From Lachnospiraceae bacterium UBA3774 (GTDB lineage: Bacteria > Bacillota > Clostridia > Lachnospirales > Lachnospiraceae): a stretch of DNA of 24,615 bases. The position numbers and the translations under genes were made by a program. This document shows, one piece after another, positions 13,462 through 21,840 of this stretch. Positions within the stretch are counted from its first letter, which is position 1. Each line of letters opens with the position of its first letter. A model generated the notes under the pieces. It saw only the letters and a program-made list of their open reading frames with translations, made no database searches and was not told the DNA's origin. The stretch spans positions 1 through 24,615 of the forward strand of contig DFFO01000079.1 of the NCBI GenBank assembly GCA_002369255.1. Reading direction: 5' to 3'.

Positions 13462-16223
13462 GACCTTTAAAACTTACTCTTTGCGCGTTCGGCCCATATG
13501 CTTCAAAAACAGAGCTTGATCTTTCTCTGCTCGGAAACAGGGGCCTGTATTTGATCACGGGAGATACGGGCGCGGGCAAGACCACCATTTTTGACGCGAT
13601 CACGTTCGCGCTATATGGCGCCGCGAGCGGTAATACCAGAGAAACGGATATGTTTCGCTCAAAATATGCGGATCCCACGACTCCTACCGAGGTAGAACTG
13701 ATATTTGAGTTAAAAGGAGAACAGTACAGGGTCAAACGAAATCCTGAATATGAGCGTCCCAAGGCCAGAGGCGACGGCTTTACCAAAACGCCTGCCGGCG
13801 CGGAGCTGTATTATCCGGACGGCAGGATCGTAACGAAACAAAAAGAAGTAACTTCAGAGATCGAGCAGATCCTGGGAATTGACCGCAATCAGTTTTCGCA
13901 GATTGCGATGATAGCGCAGGGAGATTTCCAAAGGCTCCTTTTTGCTCCGACTGAAGAAAGAAAAAAGATCTTTCAGAAGGTGTTTCATACCGGCGCGTTT
14001 TACTCGCTCCAGGAACAGCTGAAATCCGAGTCAAAAAAGCTTGATGATGAATATAAGACCGCGTCCCAAAGTATAAAGCAATATATAGACGGGATCGTCT
14101 GCGACGAGAACGACCCGCTTTGCGTAAAGATCGAAAGCGCAAAAAAAGGCGAGCTTCCGGTGCCGGAAGTGACTTCGCTTATAGAGCTGCTAAATGAACG
14201 GGATGACGCCGATTTAAAAAAGCTCGAAGAGAAGGTTTCAAAGCTCGAAAAAGAAGTATCGGACATTTCATCGCAGCTTGCAAAGGAAGAGGAGAGGCAG
14301 AATATCAGGGTTTCTCTTAAAAAAGCCGAAGAAGATTATGCAGTCAAAGAAACCGAGACTAAAAAAAGCAAGAGCGATTACGAAAAAGCAATGCTTAGAA
14401 AAACGGAAATTGACGCGATCACAGAGCGGATCTCATCTATCAAAGCAAAGCTGGAGCTTTATGAAGAGCTTGATGACAAAACGTCCGAAATGGTGACTTT
14501 GACCTCGCAAATCAATGAGGAAACGAAGGTTTTTCAGACCGCAAAAAAAGCGCTTGAAAGCCTTAGGGACGAGATCACTAAGCAAAAGGCCGTGCTAAAA
14601 GAGCTCGGCAGCGCGGACAAGGAAGCGCTTGCCATTGAAAACACAAAAAAAGAGCATGAAAAACAGCTTAAAGATATCGATGAAATTACCGAAATGATAA
14701 GCGATTATAAAGAGCTGGATTCATCATATAAAAAGGCTGCCAATAATTACGTCAAGGCGTCTGAAACAGCGTCTCAAAAAAGAGATGAATATGAGAAGCT
14801 TCACAAAGCCTATCTTGACGAGCAGGCAGGAATACTCGCAGGCGAGCTGACTGAAGGTGAGCCCTGCCCCGTATGCGGATCCACGAGCCACCCCCATCCG
14901 GCTGAAAAATCGGAAAATGCTCCCACAAAAGAAAAGCTCGGGGAAGCAAAGAACGCCTGCGAAACCGCCGAAAAGAAGGCCGAAGACGCAAGTGCGGACG
15001 CAAACGAAGCAAAAATAGCTCTTAAAGGAAAGGAAGAGCTGATAATAAAGGCTGCAAGAGACTATTTCGGAAAAGCTGCGATAGAGGACGTAAAGCAGGC
15101 GATATCAAAAGCCAGGAGCGATATCGACAGCATGCTTCAAACTCTTGAAGCACAGCTTGACGCAGCGAATAAAAGAGTCAAACAAAAAAACAGCCTTGAA
15201 ACCGGGATTCCGGAAAATGAGGAAAAGCTTGAAAAAGACAGAAACGCCCTTTTGATTCAGGAAAAGAATCTTACGAAAAAGGTAACTGAAAGAAGCGGCG
15301 TATCAAAGAGAATTGAGGAACTTCAAAAAGGCCTGGAATTTGCCGGAGAGCAGGAGGCTCAAGGAGAAATTGACGAGCTGACACAGCAAAAAAGCAAAAT
15401 CGAAAGCGAGATCTCGGAAAAAGAAAAACTCTATCAGGCCGCAGACAAAGCGCTGAGCGCTCTGAAAGGGTCGATAGATGAAGCCCGCAAGAGCTTAAGA
15501 GGCAAAAAAACGGTCGACGCAGAGAGTCTCGGACAGAAAAAGACTGCGCTTGAAACCGAAAAAGAAAACGTCACGGATCTGAAACAGGAGATTGTGACAA
15601 GGCATTCTCAAAACATTTTGACGCTGGATAATATCCGCAAAAAAGAAAAAGAGTATTCAAAGACCGAAAAGAAGTGGCGGTGGGTCAAAGCCCTTTCGGA
15701 TACTGCAAACGGAACTTTGAGCGGAAAAGAAAAAATAATGCTTGAAACCTACGTACAGACCGCTTATTTTGACCGTATCATAGAAAGGGCAAACACACGC
15801 CTGATGATAATGACCGACGGTCAGTTTGAATTGAAGCGGAAAACGTCGGCGGGAAATTACAGAAGTCAGAGCGGCCTTGAACTAAACGTAACAGATCATT
15901 ACAACGGAAGTGAAAGAGACGTAAAGAGCCTTTCCGGAGGAGAAGCTTTTAAGGCTTCGCTGTCGTTGGCGCTTGGCCTGTCCGATGAGATACAGTCGTC
16001 GTCAGGCGGGATCGCTTTGGATACGATGTTTGTCGATGAAGGCTTCGGCTCGCTTGACTCGGATTCGCTTTCGCAGGCAGTCAAAGCGCTTGTCAGGCTT
16101 TCCGAAGGAAACAAGCTCATCGGCATTATCTCGCACGTAGAAGGGTTAAAAGAAAGAATAGACAGGCAAATCGTAGTTACAAAGGACAAAGCCGGAGGAA
16201 GCCGTGTAAAGCTCACGGTCTGA
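13458..16223 (+). CDS. sbcC: SbcC, SMC-like ATPase subunit of SbcCD (Rad50 family)
   Basis: SbcC is the Rad50-type ATPase that clamps DNA and drives SbcD cleavage. In 921 aa the domains run in order. The N-terminal ATPase lobe has Walker A GDTGAGKT at 35-42, followed by the Q-loop region (SQIAMIAQGDFQRLL). Long charged coiled coils follow on both sides of a zinc hook CPVCGSTSHPHP (CxxC at 470/473). The C-terminal lobe has signature SLSGGEAFKAS at 824-834, Walker B TMFVDEGFGSLD at 857-868 and the H-loop histidine in IISHVEGL near 893. At 921 aa it is somewhat shorter than the E. coli and B. subtilis proteins (over 1000 aa), mostly in the coils. GGGAGG at 13445-13450 precedes the ATG, which overlaps sbcD by 4 bases. 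Confidence 0.96.
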   Translation: MRPLKLTLCAFGPYASKTELDLSLLGNRGLYLITGDTGAGKTTIFDAITFALYGAASGNTRETDMFRSKYADPTTPTEVELIFELKGEQYRVKRNPEYERPKARGDGFTKTPAGAELYYPDGRIVTKQKEVTSEIEQILGIDRNQFSQIAMIAQGDFQRLLFAPTEERKKIFQKVFHTGAFYSLQEQLKSESKKLDDEYKTASQSIKQYIDGIVCDENDPLCVKIESAKKGELPVPEVTSLIELLNERDDADLKKLEEKVSKLEKEVSDISSQLAKEEERQNIRVSLKKAEEDYAVKETETKKSKSDYEKAMLRKTEIDAITERISSIKAKLELYEELDDKTSEMVTLTSQINEETKVFQTAKKALESLRDEITKQKAVLKELGSADKEALAIENTKKEHEKQLKDIDEITEMISDYKELDSSYKKAANNYVKASETASQKRDEYEKLHKAYLDEQAGILAGELTEGEPCPVCGSTSHPHPAEKSENAPTKEKLGEAKNACETAEKKAEDASADANEAKIALKGKEELIIKAARDYFGKAAIEDVKQAISKARSDIDSMLQTLEAQLDAANKRVKQKNSLETGIPENEEKLEKDRNALLIQEKNLTKKVTERSGVSKRIEELQKGLEFAGEQEAQGEIDELTQQKSKIESEISEKEKLYQAADKALSALKGSIDEARKSLRGKKTVDAESLGQKKTALETEKENVTDLKQEIVTRHSQNILTLDNIRKKEKEYSKTEKKWRWVKALSDTANGTLSGKEKIMLETYVQTAYFDRIIERANTRLMIMTDGQFELKRKTSAGNYRSQSGLELNVTDHYNGSERDVKSLSGGEAFKASLSLALGLSDEIQSSSGGIALDTMFVDEGFGSLDSDSLSQAVKALVRLSEGNKLIGIISHVEGLKERIDRQIVVTKDKAGGSRVKLTV

Positions 16224-16290
16224 TAAGCGGCTTTTTGCGCAGCGTCTAAGGCAGGTGAGAAGAGCGCTTGCGACGCCAAGGGAGGAAAAA

Positions 16291-17358
16291 ATGTTCAGGA
16301 TTCTAAAAAAATTGATAAAAGCAGTCGTTATCATCATTCTTGCGGTAGTTATCTTCGCTGCCGGATTTCTCGGGTATCTGACCATTACCGAGTATTCCCC
16401 GGACAGCGTTGAAAAAGCAGAGATCACGGAAAATAAAGCCGACGCAGAGGCCGAAACCGAAAAAGATATTACAGTTATATCCTGGAATATCGGCTACGGC
16501 GCGCTCGGAAAGTATTCGGATTTTATTATGGACGGCGGCGGAAATGCGCCGGACGCGAGCAAGGAGCAGGTTCAGGAATATCTTTCCGGCATAAAAACGT
16601 CTATTGAAGCCGAAAATGCTGATATTTACATGCTTCAGGAGGTCGATAAGGATTCCTCAAGATCATACGGTATCGACGAGAGAGAAGATCTGAAAAAAGG
16701 ATCAAACACGTTTGTTTTAAACTATTCGTGCCCGTTCGTTCCATACCCCTGGCCGCCTATCGGAAAAGTCAATTCGGGCCTATTTACGGCGTCCGATCTT
16801 CACATTGCGGATTCGGAAAGGATCGCGCTTCCGTGCCCGTTTTCCTGGCCGCTCCGGATTGCGAATCTGAAAAGAGCGTTGATGGTCAGCCGCATACCGG
16901 TATCCGGCAGCGAAAAAGAGCTTGTCATCATAAATCTTCATCTTGAAGCCTATACCGATCCCGAGGGCAGAGAAGGCCAGATGAAGCTGTTTCTTGAGTT
17001 TATCCGCTCCGAATACGCCAAAGGCAATTACGTGATCGCGGGCGGCGATTTTAACCAGTGTTTCCCGGGAACGCTGGATATTTATCCGAACAGGCATGAA
17101 GACCTCTGGACGCCCGGAGCGCTCACTGCCGATGATATTCCCGAGGGCTTTACGTGCGCTTTTGACGCGTCGGTACCTACCTGCAGGCTGCTGAATCAGC
17201 CCTATGATCCGGCAGATGAGGAAAATACGCAGTATTACGTTATCGACGGCTTTATCGTTTCGCAAAATGTAAATATAAAGAGCGTTGCCACACTTGATAA
17301 GGAGTTTCAAAATACGGATCACAACCCGGTAAAACTGGTAGTGAGTCTGAACAAATAA
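16291..17358 (+). CDS. Membrane-anchored endonuclease/exonuclease/phosphatase-family protein
   Basis: The 355-aa product has one N-terminal transmembrane helix (about 9-30), a charged linker, and then an EEP (DNase I/sphingomyelinase-like) domain that would lie outside the cytoplasm. Metal and catalytic motifs are visible: N66 in VISWNIGYG, E117 in YMLQEVD, H217 in INLHLEAY, D253/N255 in GGDFNQ, and D343/H344 in NTDHNPVKL. The substrate cannot be read from sequence. Phosphodiesterase or phosphatase activity on lipid, nucleotide or nucleic acid is possible. A GTG at 16255 extends the frame, but AAGGGAGG at 16278-16285 lies just before the ATG at 16291, which also starts the helix naturally. 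hflX begins 1 base after the stop. The 67-base gap from sbcC contains no clear terminator. Confidence 0.86.
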   Translation: MFRILKKLIKAVVIIILAVVIFAAGFLGYLTITEYSPDSVEKAEITENKADAEAETEKDITVISWNIGYGALGKYSDFIMDGGGNAPDASKEQVQEYLSGIKTSIEAENADIYMLQEVDKDSSRSYGIDEREDLKKGSNTFVLNYSCPFVPYPWPPIGKVNSGLFTASDLHIADSERIALPCPFSWPLRIANLKRALMVSRIPVSGSEKELVIINLHLEAYTDPEGREGQMKLFLEFIRSEYAKGNYVIAGGDFNQCFPGTLDIYPNRHEDLWTPGALTADDIPEGFTCAFDASVPTCRLLNQPYDPADEENTQYYVIDGFIVSQNVNIKSVATLDKEFQNTDHNPVKLVVSLNK

Positions 17359-17359
17359 T

Positions 17360-18637
17360 ATGGAAAAAAGCGACAGAGAAAAGGTCATACTTGCCGGAGT
17401 GCTTGAGGCGTCCGAGGGCGTGAGATACGAGGATTTCCTCCACTCCATGGACGAGCTTGCAGAGCTTGCTCTGGCTTGCGGCAAAGAGCCTGTGGAACGG
17501 TTTGTCCAGACTCTTGACAGGCGTACCGCCGCCCTTTACATGGGAAGCGGAAAGGTTGAGGAAATAAAAGCCGCGGTCGGAGAATTAAACGCCGTCAAGG
17601 TGATCTTCAACGATACTCTCACACCTATTCAAATACGCAATCTGCAAAAAGAACTAAGCGCCGAAGTAATAGACAGGACAGCTCTGATACTTGAGATCTT
17701 TCAGATCCGCGCAAGGACGAGAGAGGCGAAGCTTCAGGTGGAGCTTGCGCGGCTCGCCTATATGAAACCGCGGCTGATAGGCATGTGGGAAAAACAAAAC
17801 CGCCAGGGCGGCGCCTCCGGAGCGATGTCCAGCAAAGGCGAGGGCGAAACGCAGCTTGAGATCGACAGAAGAACGATAGATCACCGGATAGCTGATCTGA
17901 AAAGGGAATTGAAGGTAGTCGAAAGAGAACGCCTTACCCAGAGAAAAAAGCGCAAGGCCTCAGGTCTGCCCCTGGTTTCGCTGGTCGGATATACGAACGC
18001 CGGAAAATCCACCATTATGAACGCTTTTGTGAAAAAATACGGAGAGTCCGACAAACAGGTATTCGAGGCGGATATGCTTTTTGCCACGCTCGATACCACC
18101 GTTCGCAAGATCAAGGTCAAACGCAGAGAGGACTTTTTGCTTTCCGATACCGTAGGCTTTATACAAAAGCTTCCGACCGGACTTGTAGAAGCCTTCAAAT
18201 CCACGCTTGAGGACGTAAAAGAGGCGGATCTGATACTACACGTTGTGGATTATTCGGACGAGCGATTCAAGGAGCAGATGGAAACGACAAATGCTACAAT
18301 AGCGGAGCTTGATGCGGGAGACGCCGCTATGCTCGTGGTATATAACAAATGCGATCTGCGCACGGATACCGAGTATCCAAGGAGAGGCCCGGCGCTGCGC
18401 TCCGGGACGGATCGTCTGAACGGAAGCGTGTTTATCAGCGCAGCTTCGGAACAGTCCATAGAAGCTCTTTCAGATGCGATACTCGATATGCTCTACGGAG
18501 AGATCGTAGAGGAAGAGATATTTTTTCCGTACAGCAAAGGCGGAGAAATGGCGGACGTGATCTCTCATTCAGAGATCATTTCCAGCGAATATACGGGCGA
18601 CGGCGTAAAGCTGCGCCTAAGAAGAAGAAAAAAATAA
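17360..18637 (+). CDS. hflX: GTPase HflX
   Basis: HflX is a ribosome-associated GTPase that splits stalled or stressed 70S ribosomes. The 425-aa protein has the N-terminal HflX domain (LYMGSGKVEEI around 59-69, VIFNDTLTPIQIRNLQ around 81-96, VIDRTALILEIF around 103-114), then the family signature GGASGAMSSKGEGETQLEIDRR near 150-171 and a coiled linker. The GTPase domain follows: G1 GYTNAGKST (210-218), G2 around ATLDTT (242-247), G3 DTVG (263-266), G4 NKCD (329-332) and a G5-like SAAS. The C-terminal domain is short. It starts 1 base after the EEP gene, without a visible Shine-Dalgarno, so it is probably coupled. The signature loop is GGASGAMSSKGEGETQ instead of the more common GG.G..GPGETQ, a small variation. 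Identification is firm. Confidence 0.95.
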   Translation: MEKSDREKVILAGVLEASEGVRYEDFLHSMDELAELALACGKEPVERFVQTLDRRTAALYMGSGKVEEIKAAVGELNAVKVIFNDTLTPIQIRNLQKELSAEVIDRTALILEIFQIRARTREAKLQVELARLAYMKPRLIGMWEKQNRQGGASGAMSSKGEGETQLEIDRRTIDHRIADLKRELKVVERERLTQRKKRKASGLPLVSLVGYTNAGKSTIMNAFVKKYGESDKQVFEADMLFATLDTTVRKIKVKRREDFLLSDTVGFIQKLPTGLVEAFKSTLEDVKEADLILHVVDYSDERFKEQMETTNATIAELDAGDAAMLVVYNKCDLRTDTEYPRRGPALRSGTDRLNGSVFISAASEQSIEALSDAILDMLYGEIVEEEIFFPYSKGGEMADVISHSEIISSEYTGDGVKLRLRRRKK

Positions 18638-18691
18638 ACTGCCGCGACAGCAGTTTTTGCGGCGTAAAAAAGCAGGAGAAAACTCCCTGCT
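18637..18691 (+). other. Two small hairpins between hflX and the dipeptidase gene
   Basis: AACTGC (18637-18642) pairs with GCAGTT (18650-18655) and runs into TTTTT, a weak terminator-like element. The alternative GCCGC (18641-18645)/GCGGC (18659-18663) excludes it. A second hairpin, AGCAGGAG (18671-18678) with CTCCCTGCT (18683-18691, one bulged C), sits just before the ribosome-binding site. No clear promoter is seen in this 74-base gap. Confidence 0.4.
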
Positions 18692-18711
18692 CATAAAAGG
18701 AGAAACAAGAT

Positions 18712-20172
18712 ATGCCCTGCACAACAGTATTGGTAGGAAAAAAAGCAACAAACGACAATTCCACAATGATCGCCCGTACAGACGATGGACATTTTGACGT
18801 AAAAAAGACGATCGTCGTAGAACCAAAGGATCAAAAAAAGAAGTATAAAAGCGTGCTTTCACATGTTACTATTGAGCTGCCTGACAATCCCATGAGATAT
18901 ACTGCCAGCCCGAGCGTCGATACCTCTCGCGGGATCTGGGCGGCTACGGGAATAAACGCGGCAAACGTCGGAATGACGGCAACGGAAACCATCACTTCAA
19001 ATCCGAGAGTTCTTTCCGCCGACCCGCTCGTAGAGTACAAAAAAGCAAAGAAGCGCGGCGAGAAGGATATTCCCGGAGGGATCGGGGAAGAGGATATGGT
19101 CGTACTTGTGCTTCCCTATATCAAAACCGCCAGGGAAGGCGTTATCCGGCTTGGCAAGCTCCTTGAAACATACGGGACTTATGAATCAAACGGTATCGCT
19201 TTCAATGATGAAAATGAAGTCTGGTGGCTTGAAACCATCGGCGGGCATCACTGGATGGCCAGACGCGTCCCGGACGACGTATGCGTGATCAATCCAAACC
19301 AGTTCGGCATGGACGGCTTTGATATAAACGACGCTTTCGGCGCGCAAAAAGCCCATATGTGCTCAGCTGACTTAAAAGACTTTATCGAGGAAAACGACCT
19401 TGACTGCAACCGGAGAGGAGTTTTCAATCCGCGTGATATTTTCGGCTCGCACTCCGATATGGATCATATATACAACACCCCCAGGGCGTGGTTTATGGGA
19501 AGATATCTTGCGCCTTATTCATACAGGTGGGACGGCGCGGATAGCTTTGGTCCGGAAAGCGACAATCTTCCATGGTCGATCAGACCCGATCGGAAGGTGA
19601 CGGTCGAAGACGTACAGTATATGCTCTCTTCTCATTATCAGGGGACAGAGTATGACCCCTATCAAAAGCATGATACCGGAAAGAGAGGCATTTACCGCTC
19701 GATAGGGATCAACCGCACCGGAGTGACTTCTATATGTCAGATAAGAAGCGGCGCGGCTGACGCGATCAAAGGGATCGAATGGATATGCTACGGATCGACC
19801 GCATTTGGCGCATTTGTTCCGATATATACGAACGTTTCAAAAATACCGGCATATCTTGGCAAGGTGACGCTTGAAACATCTACCGAAAACCTTTACTGGG
19901 GAAGCCGGCTTATAGCGGCTCTTGCAGACTCGAATTTCGGTACCTGCGTTCAGCAGATCGAACGTTATCAGCTTGCGGTCGCGACAAAGGGAAGAGAAAT
20001 AATCAGAAAATATGATAAGCTGATGCTTGATAGCGGAGATTACTCCCTTGCGGAAAAAGCCAACAGTGAGATTTGCGATATGGCAAGAAATGAAACTGCG
20101 GATACGCTCGGAAAAGTTCTTTCCGACGCTTCGCAGCATATGAAAAACGGATATAATCTTGCGGACAAATAA
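18712..20172 (+). CDS. C69-family dipeptidase
   Basis: The 486-aa protein begins MPCTTVLVGKKATNDNSTMIARTDDG, the conserved start of peptidase family C69 (U34, PepD-like N-terminal nucleophile hydrolases). Cys3 is the expected catalytic nucleophile, exposed by removal of the first residues rather than by signal-peptide cleavage. Further family blocks are WAATGINAANVGMTATET, GIGEEDMVVLVLPYIKTAREG, NGIAFNDENEVWWLETIGGHHW and CVINPNQF. These enzymes release dipeptides in the cytoplasm and help use peptides as nutrients. The specificity is not evident. AAAAGGAGA at 18695-18703 precedes the ATG. It ends before a bidirectional terminator shared with the convergent amylase gene. Confidence 0.93.
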   Translation: MPCTTVLVGKKATNDNSTMIARTDDGHFDVKKTIVVEPKDQKKKYKSVLSHVTIELPDNPMRYTASPSVDTSRGIWAATGINAANVGMTATETITSNPRVLSADPLVEYKKAKKRGEKDIPGGIGEEDMVVLVLPYIKTAREGVIRLGKLLETYGTYESNGIAFNDENEVWWLETIGGHHWMARRVPDDVCVINPNQFGMDGFDINDAFGAQKAHMCSADLKDFIEENDLDCNRRGVFNPRDIFGSHSDMDHIYNTPRAWFMGRYLAPYSYRWDGADSFGPESDNLPWSIRPDRKVTVEDVQYMLSSHYQGTEYDPYQKHDTGKRGIYRSIGINRTGVTSICQIRSGAADAIKGIEWICYGSTAFGAFVPIYTNVSKIPAYLGKVTLETSTENLYWGSRLIAALADSNFGTCVQQIERYQLAVATKGREIIRKYDKLMLDSGDYSLAEKANSEICDMARNETADTLGKVLSDASQHMKNGYNLADK

Positions 20173-20191
20173 AGCCGCAGACCGTATAAGC

Positions 20192-20228
20192 AAAAACCGC
20201 AGGCCGTTTTTTTGACCTGCGGTTTTTT
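20192..20228. terminator. Bidirectional intrinsic terminator between convergent genes
   Basis: AAAAACCGCAGG (20192-20203) and CCTGCGGTTTTT (20216-20227) form a perfect 12-bp stem with a 12-base loop. A T-run follows on the + strand and the A-run gives the equivalent U-run on the minus strand. It lies 19 bases after the dipeptidase stop and 18 bases past the amylase stop. Confidence 0.92.
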
Positions 20229-20246
20229 GATCTGCATGATGATTAT

Positions 20247-21533
20247 TTATGAGATAATAATTATCGGATCGCCTTTTGACGCGATCTTGCCGTCGGTTAC
20301 TTTGACAGGGCTTTGATCGATCAGGTTTTCATATGTTCCGTCCGGAAGGCCGACGCTTACCGGGCCGTCATTTCCCCGCATGGAGAAAATGCCGACGGCT
20401 TTTTTGCCGAAGCTTTCATGAACTCCCAAAATGATATCGTTTGGCATCGCTGTAAGATGATAAGCGCTGTCGGTAAAGACAGGATTCTTTTTGATCTCAT
20501 ACAGACGGTAAAGAAGGCCCGAAAGATCTACCGTTTCATCGCTGTCCCAGATCACGTCGTCCTTGTCAAAAAGCCCGGGAACGTGCGATACGGCCGCTTC
20601 CTCTCCGGCATAAATGAGAGTCGTACCTTTTTGGAAATAATTGAAAGCAGTCGCGTTTTTTAGCGCCTTAATATCAGGAAAAAGCGCTCTTGCGCGAGGC
20701 ACGTCGTGGTTTTCCAAAAACCTCAGCTTGATATAATTGTCAGGGTAAGTGTATTCCTGCCTGTTTACGCACTTGGCGTAATGAGAAAGCGGTGCTTTGC
20801 CTTTTACAAAGTCCGTAAAATCCGCAAAGATATCATAATCGTAGGAAATATCGAACGCCTGAAGGATCTCCGAATCAGATAAAACGTTTATGCCTCTTTT
20901 GCGGTGCTCCGTGATAAATATCGGATGAACCGTTTCTGCCAGCCAGATACAGCCCGGGCGTACCTTTTCGACCTGCGCTCTCGCCTTCTGCCAGAATTCG
21001 ACGGGAACCATCGAGGCGACGTCGCAGCGGAAACCGTCAACGTATTTCGCCCAGTAGCAGAGCGTTTCGATCTGATAATCCCAAAGCTCCGTATTTGTGT
21101 ATTCAAGATCGACCACGTCGCTCCAGTCTCCGACGTGATTTCCGAGACTGCCGTCGGCTTTGTGATAAAACCATTCGGGATGAGTCTTTGCCAAAACCGA
21201 ATCAGGCGAGGTGTGATTGTAGACCACGTCGATCATCAGTTTTATCCCTCTCCTATGTATTTCGTCAGATAGAGCTGCAAAGTCCTCTATCGTTCCGTAT
21301 TCCGGATTTGTCGCCCGGTAATCTTTGATGGCGTAAGGCGATCCGAGAGAACCTTTGCGGTTTTTTTCGCCCGTGGGATGGATCGGAGCAAGCCAGATCG
21401 CGTCGACTCCAAGCGACTTTATCCGGTCAAGCTCAGGTATTATAGCTAAAAAAGTACCTTCTTTACTGAAATTTCTTACAAAAATCTGATAGATAACAAG
21501 ATTTCTCAAAGCCTTGCTCGTATCTTTTGCCAT
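20247..21533 (-). CDS. Alpha-amylase-family glycoside hydrolase (GH13), cytoplasmic
   Basis: The 428-aa product is a GH13 (beta/alpha)8 enzyme. Conserved regions in order: DVVYNHTSPD (102-111, region I), GFRCDVAS with the nucleophile D171 (region II), WLAETVH with the acid/base E200 (region III), and FLENHDVPR with transition-state stabiliser D277 (region IV). All three catalytic carboxylates are present. There is no signal peptide, so it probably acts on intracellular alpha-glucans or maltodextrins. The length is at the short end of the family. Exact specificity (amylase, glucosidase, transferase) cannot be told from sequence. An upstream ATG at 21569 would add 12 residues, but on the minus strand CAGGAGGG (21548-21541) sits 8 bases before the ATG at 21533, which I choose. 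It is a single gene, divergent from the ABC importer and convergent with the dipeptidase. Confidence 0.93.
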   Translation of the reverse strand: MAKDTSKALRNLVIYQIFVRNFSKEGTFLAIIPELDRIKSLGVDAIWLAPIHPTGEKNRKGSLGSPYAIKDYRATNPEYGTIEDFAALSDEIHRRGIKLMIDVVYNHTSPDSVLAKTHPEWFYHKADGSLGNHVGDWSDVVDLEYTNTELWDYQIETLCYWAKYVDGFRCDVASMVPVEFWQKARAQVEKVRPGCIWLAETVHPIFITEHRKRGINVLSDSEILQAFDISYDYDIFADFTDFVKGKAPLSHYAKCVNRQEYTYPDNYIKLRFLENHDVPRARALFPDIKALKNATAFNYFQKGTTLIYAGEEAAVSHVPGLFDKDDVIWDSDETVDLSGLLYRLYEIKKNPVFTDSAYHLTAMPNDIILGVHESFGKKAVGIFSMRGNDGPVSVGLPDGTYENLIDQSPVKVTDGKIASKGDPIIIIS

Positions 21534-21761
21534 TATCTGCCCCTCCTGTTTGTAGCCTGCAAAAAGCACGCGCTTTTTTGCCGCATTTGTCCCGAAATAG
21601 AAATAACATTTATCGGAGAAATTTGCAATGAATATTTGTCATAAAATCAATAATAATGTCTGTAATCAGTACCTGAATGAGCGATTTTTGATGAAAATAA
21701 ACTTTTTGCACAAAAGCCTTTATTAACCAAAACAACGGCAAAAAATACTTAAATTTCTCAT
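21534..21761. other. Divergent intergenic region, no gene seen
   Basis: This AT-rich stretch between the divergent amylase and importer genes holds the amylase ribosome-binding site (21541-21548, minus) and a hairpin in the amylase leader (GCAAAAAGC at 21559-21567 with GCTTTTTTGC at 21572-21581, one extra base). I could not place a convincing amylase promoter; TTGCAA on the minus strand near 21628-21623 is a weak -35 candidate. No protein or RNA gene is supported. Confidence 0.5.
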
Positions 21762-21790
21762 TTGACATTGAAACAAGGTAATACTATTAT
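21762..21790 (+). promoter_or_regulatory. Near-consensus sigma-A promoter of the ABC importer operon
   Basis: TTGACA (21762-21767), 17-base spacer, TATTAT (21785-21790). The start of transcription is expected near 21796-21798. AAGGAGG at 21826-21832 precedes the ATG at 21841. This is the best -35/-10 pair in the window. Confidence 0.85.
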
Positions 21791-21795
21791 ACGCT

Positions 21796-21824
21796 TATGA
21801 ACAGCCCGAGGGGCGACGTTCATA
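21796..21824 (+). promoter_or_regulatory. Hairpin at the predicted 5' end of the importer mRNA
   Basis: TATGAAC (21796-21802) pairs with GTTCATA (21818-21824). Inside it GCCC (21804-21807) pairs with GGGC (21811-21814) over a GAG loop, leaving A on one side and GAC on the other unpaired. The hairpin starts at the predicted transcription start and ends 1 base before the ribosome-binding site. It could stabilise the mRNA or affect initiation. I do not recognise a known riboswitch class. Confidence 0.5.
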
Positions 21825-21840
21825 TAAGGAGGTTTTTAAG

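Noticed and set aside
16224..16290. Terminator between sbcC and the EEP-family gene
   Set aside because: Only short GC-rich partial repeats (GCGTC/GACGC) far apart, with no T-run.
20904..21272. + strand frame opposite the amylase gene
   Set aside because: The minus strand carries all four GH13 motifs in order; the + frame is a shadow.
21628..21726. A 32-codon frame with GGAGA 8 bases upstream of its ATG in the amylase/importer gap
   Set aside because: It is AT-rich, has no recognisable motif and sits in a promoter-bearing intergenic region. A frame this short is expected by chance.
21796..21824. Known small riboswitch (preQ1, fluoride, guanidine or thiamine type)
   Set aside because: The element is about 29 bases and lacks the conserved residues I would expect of those classes. 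I keep only the structural observation.
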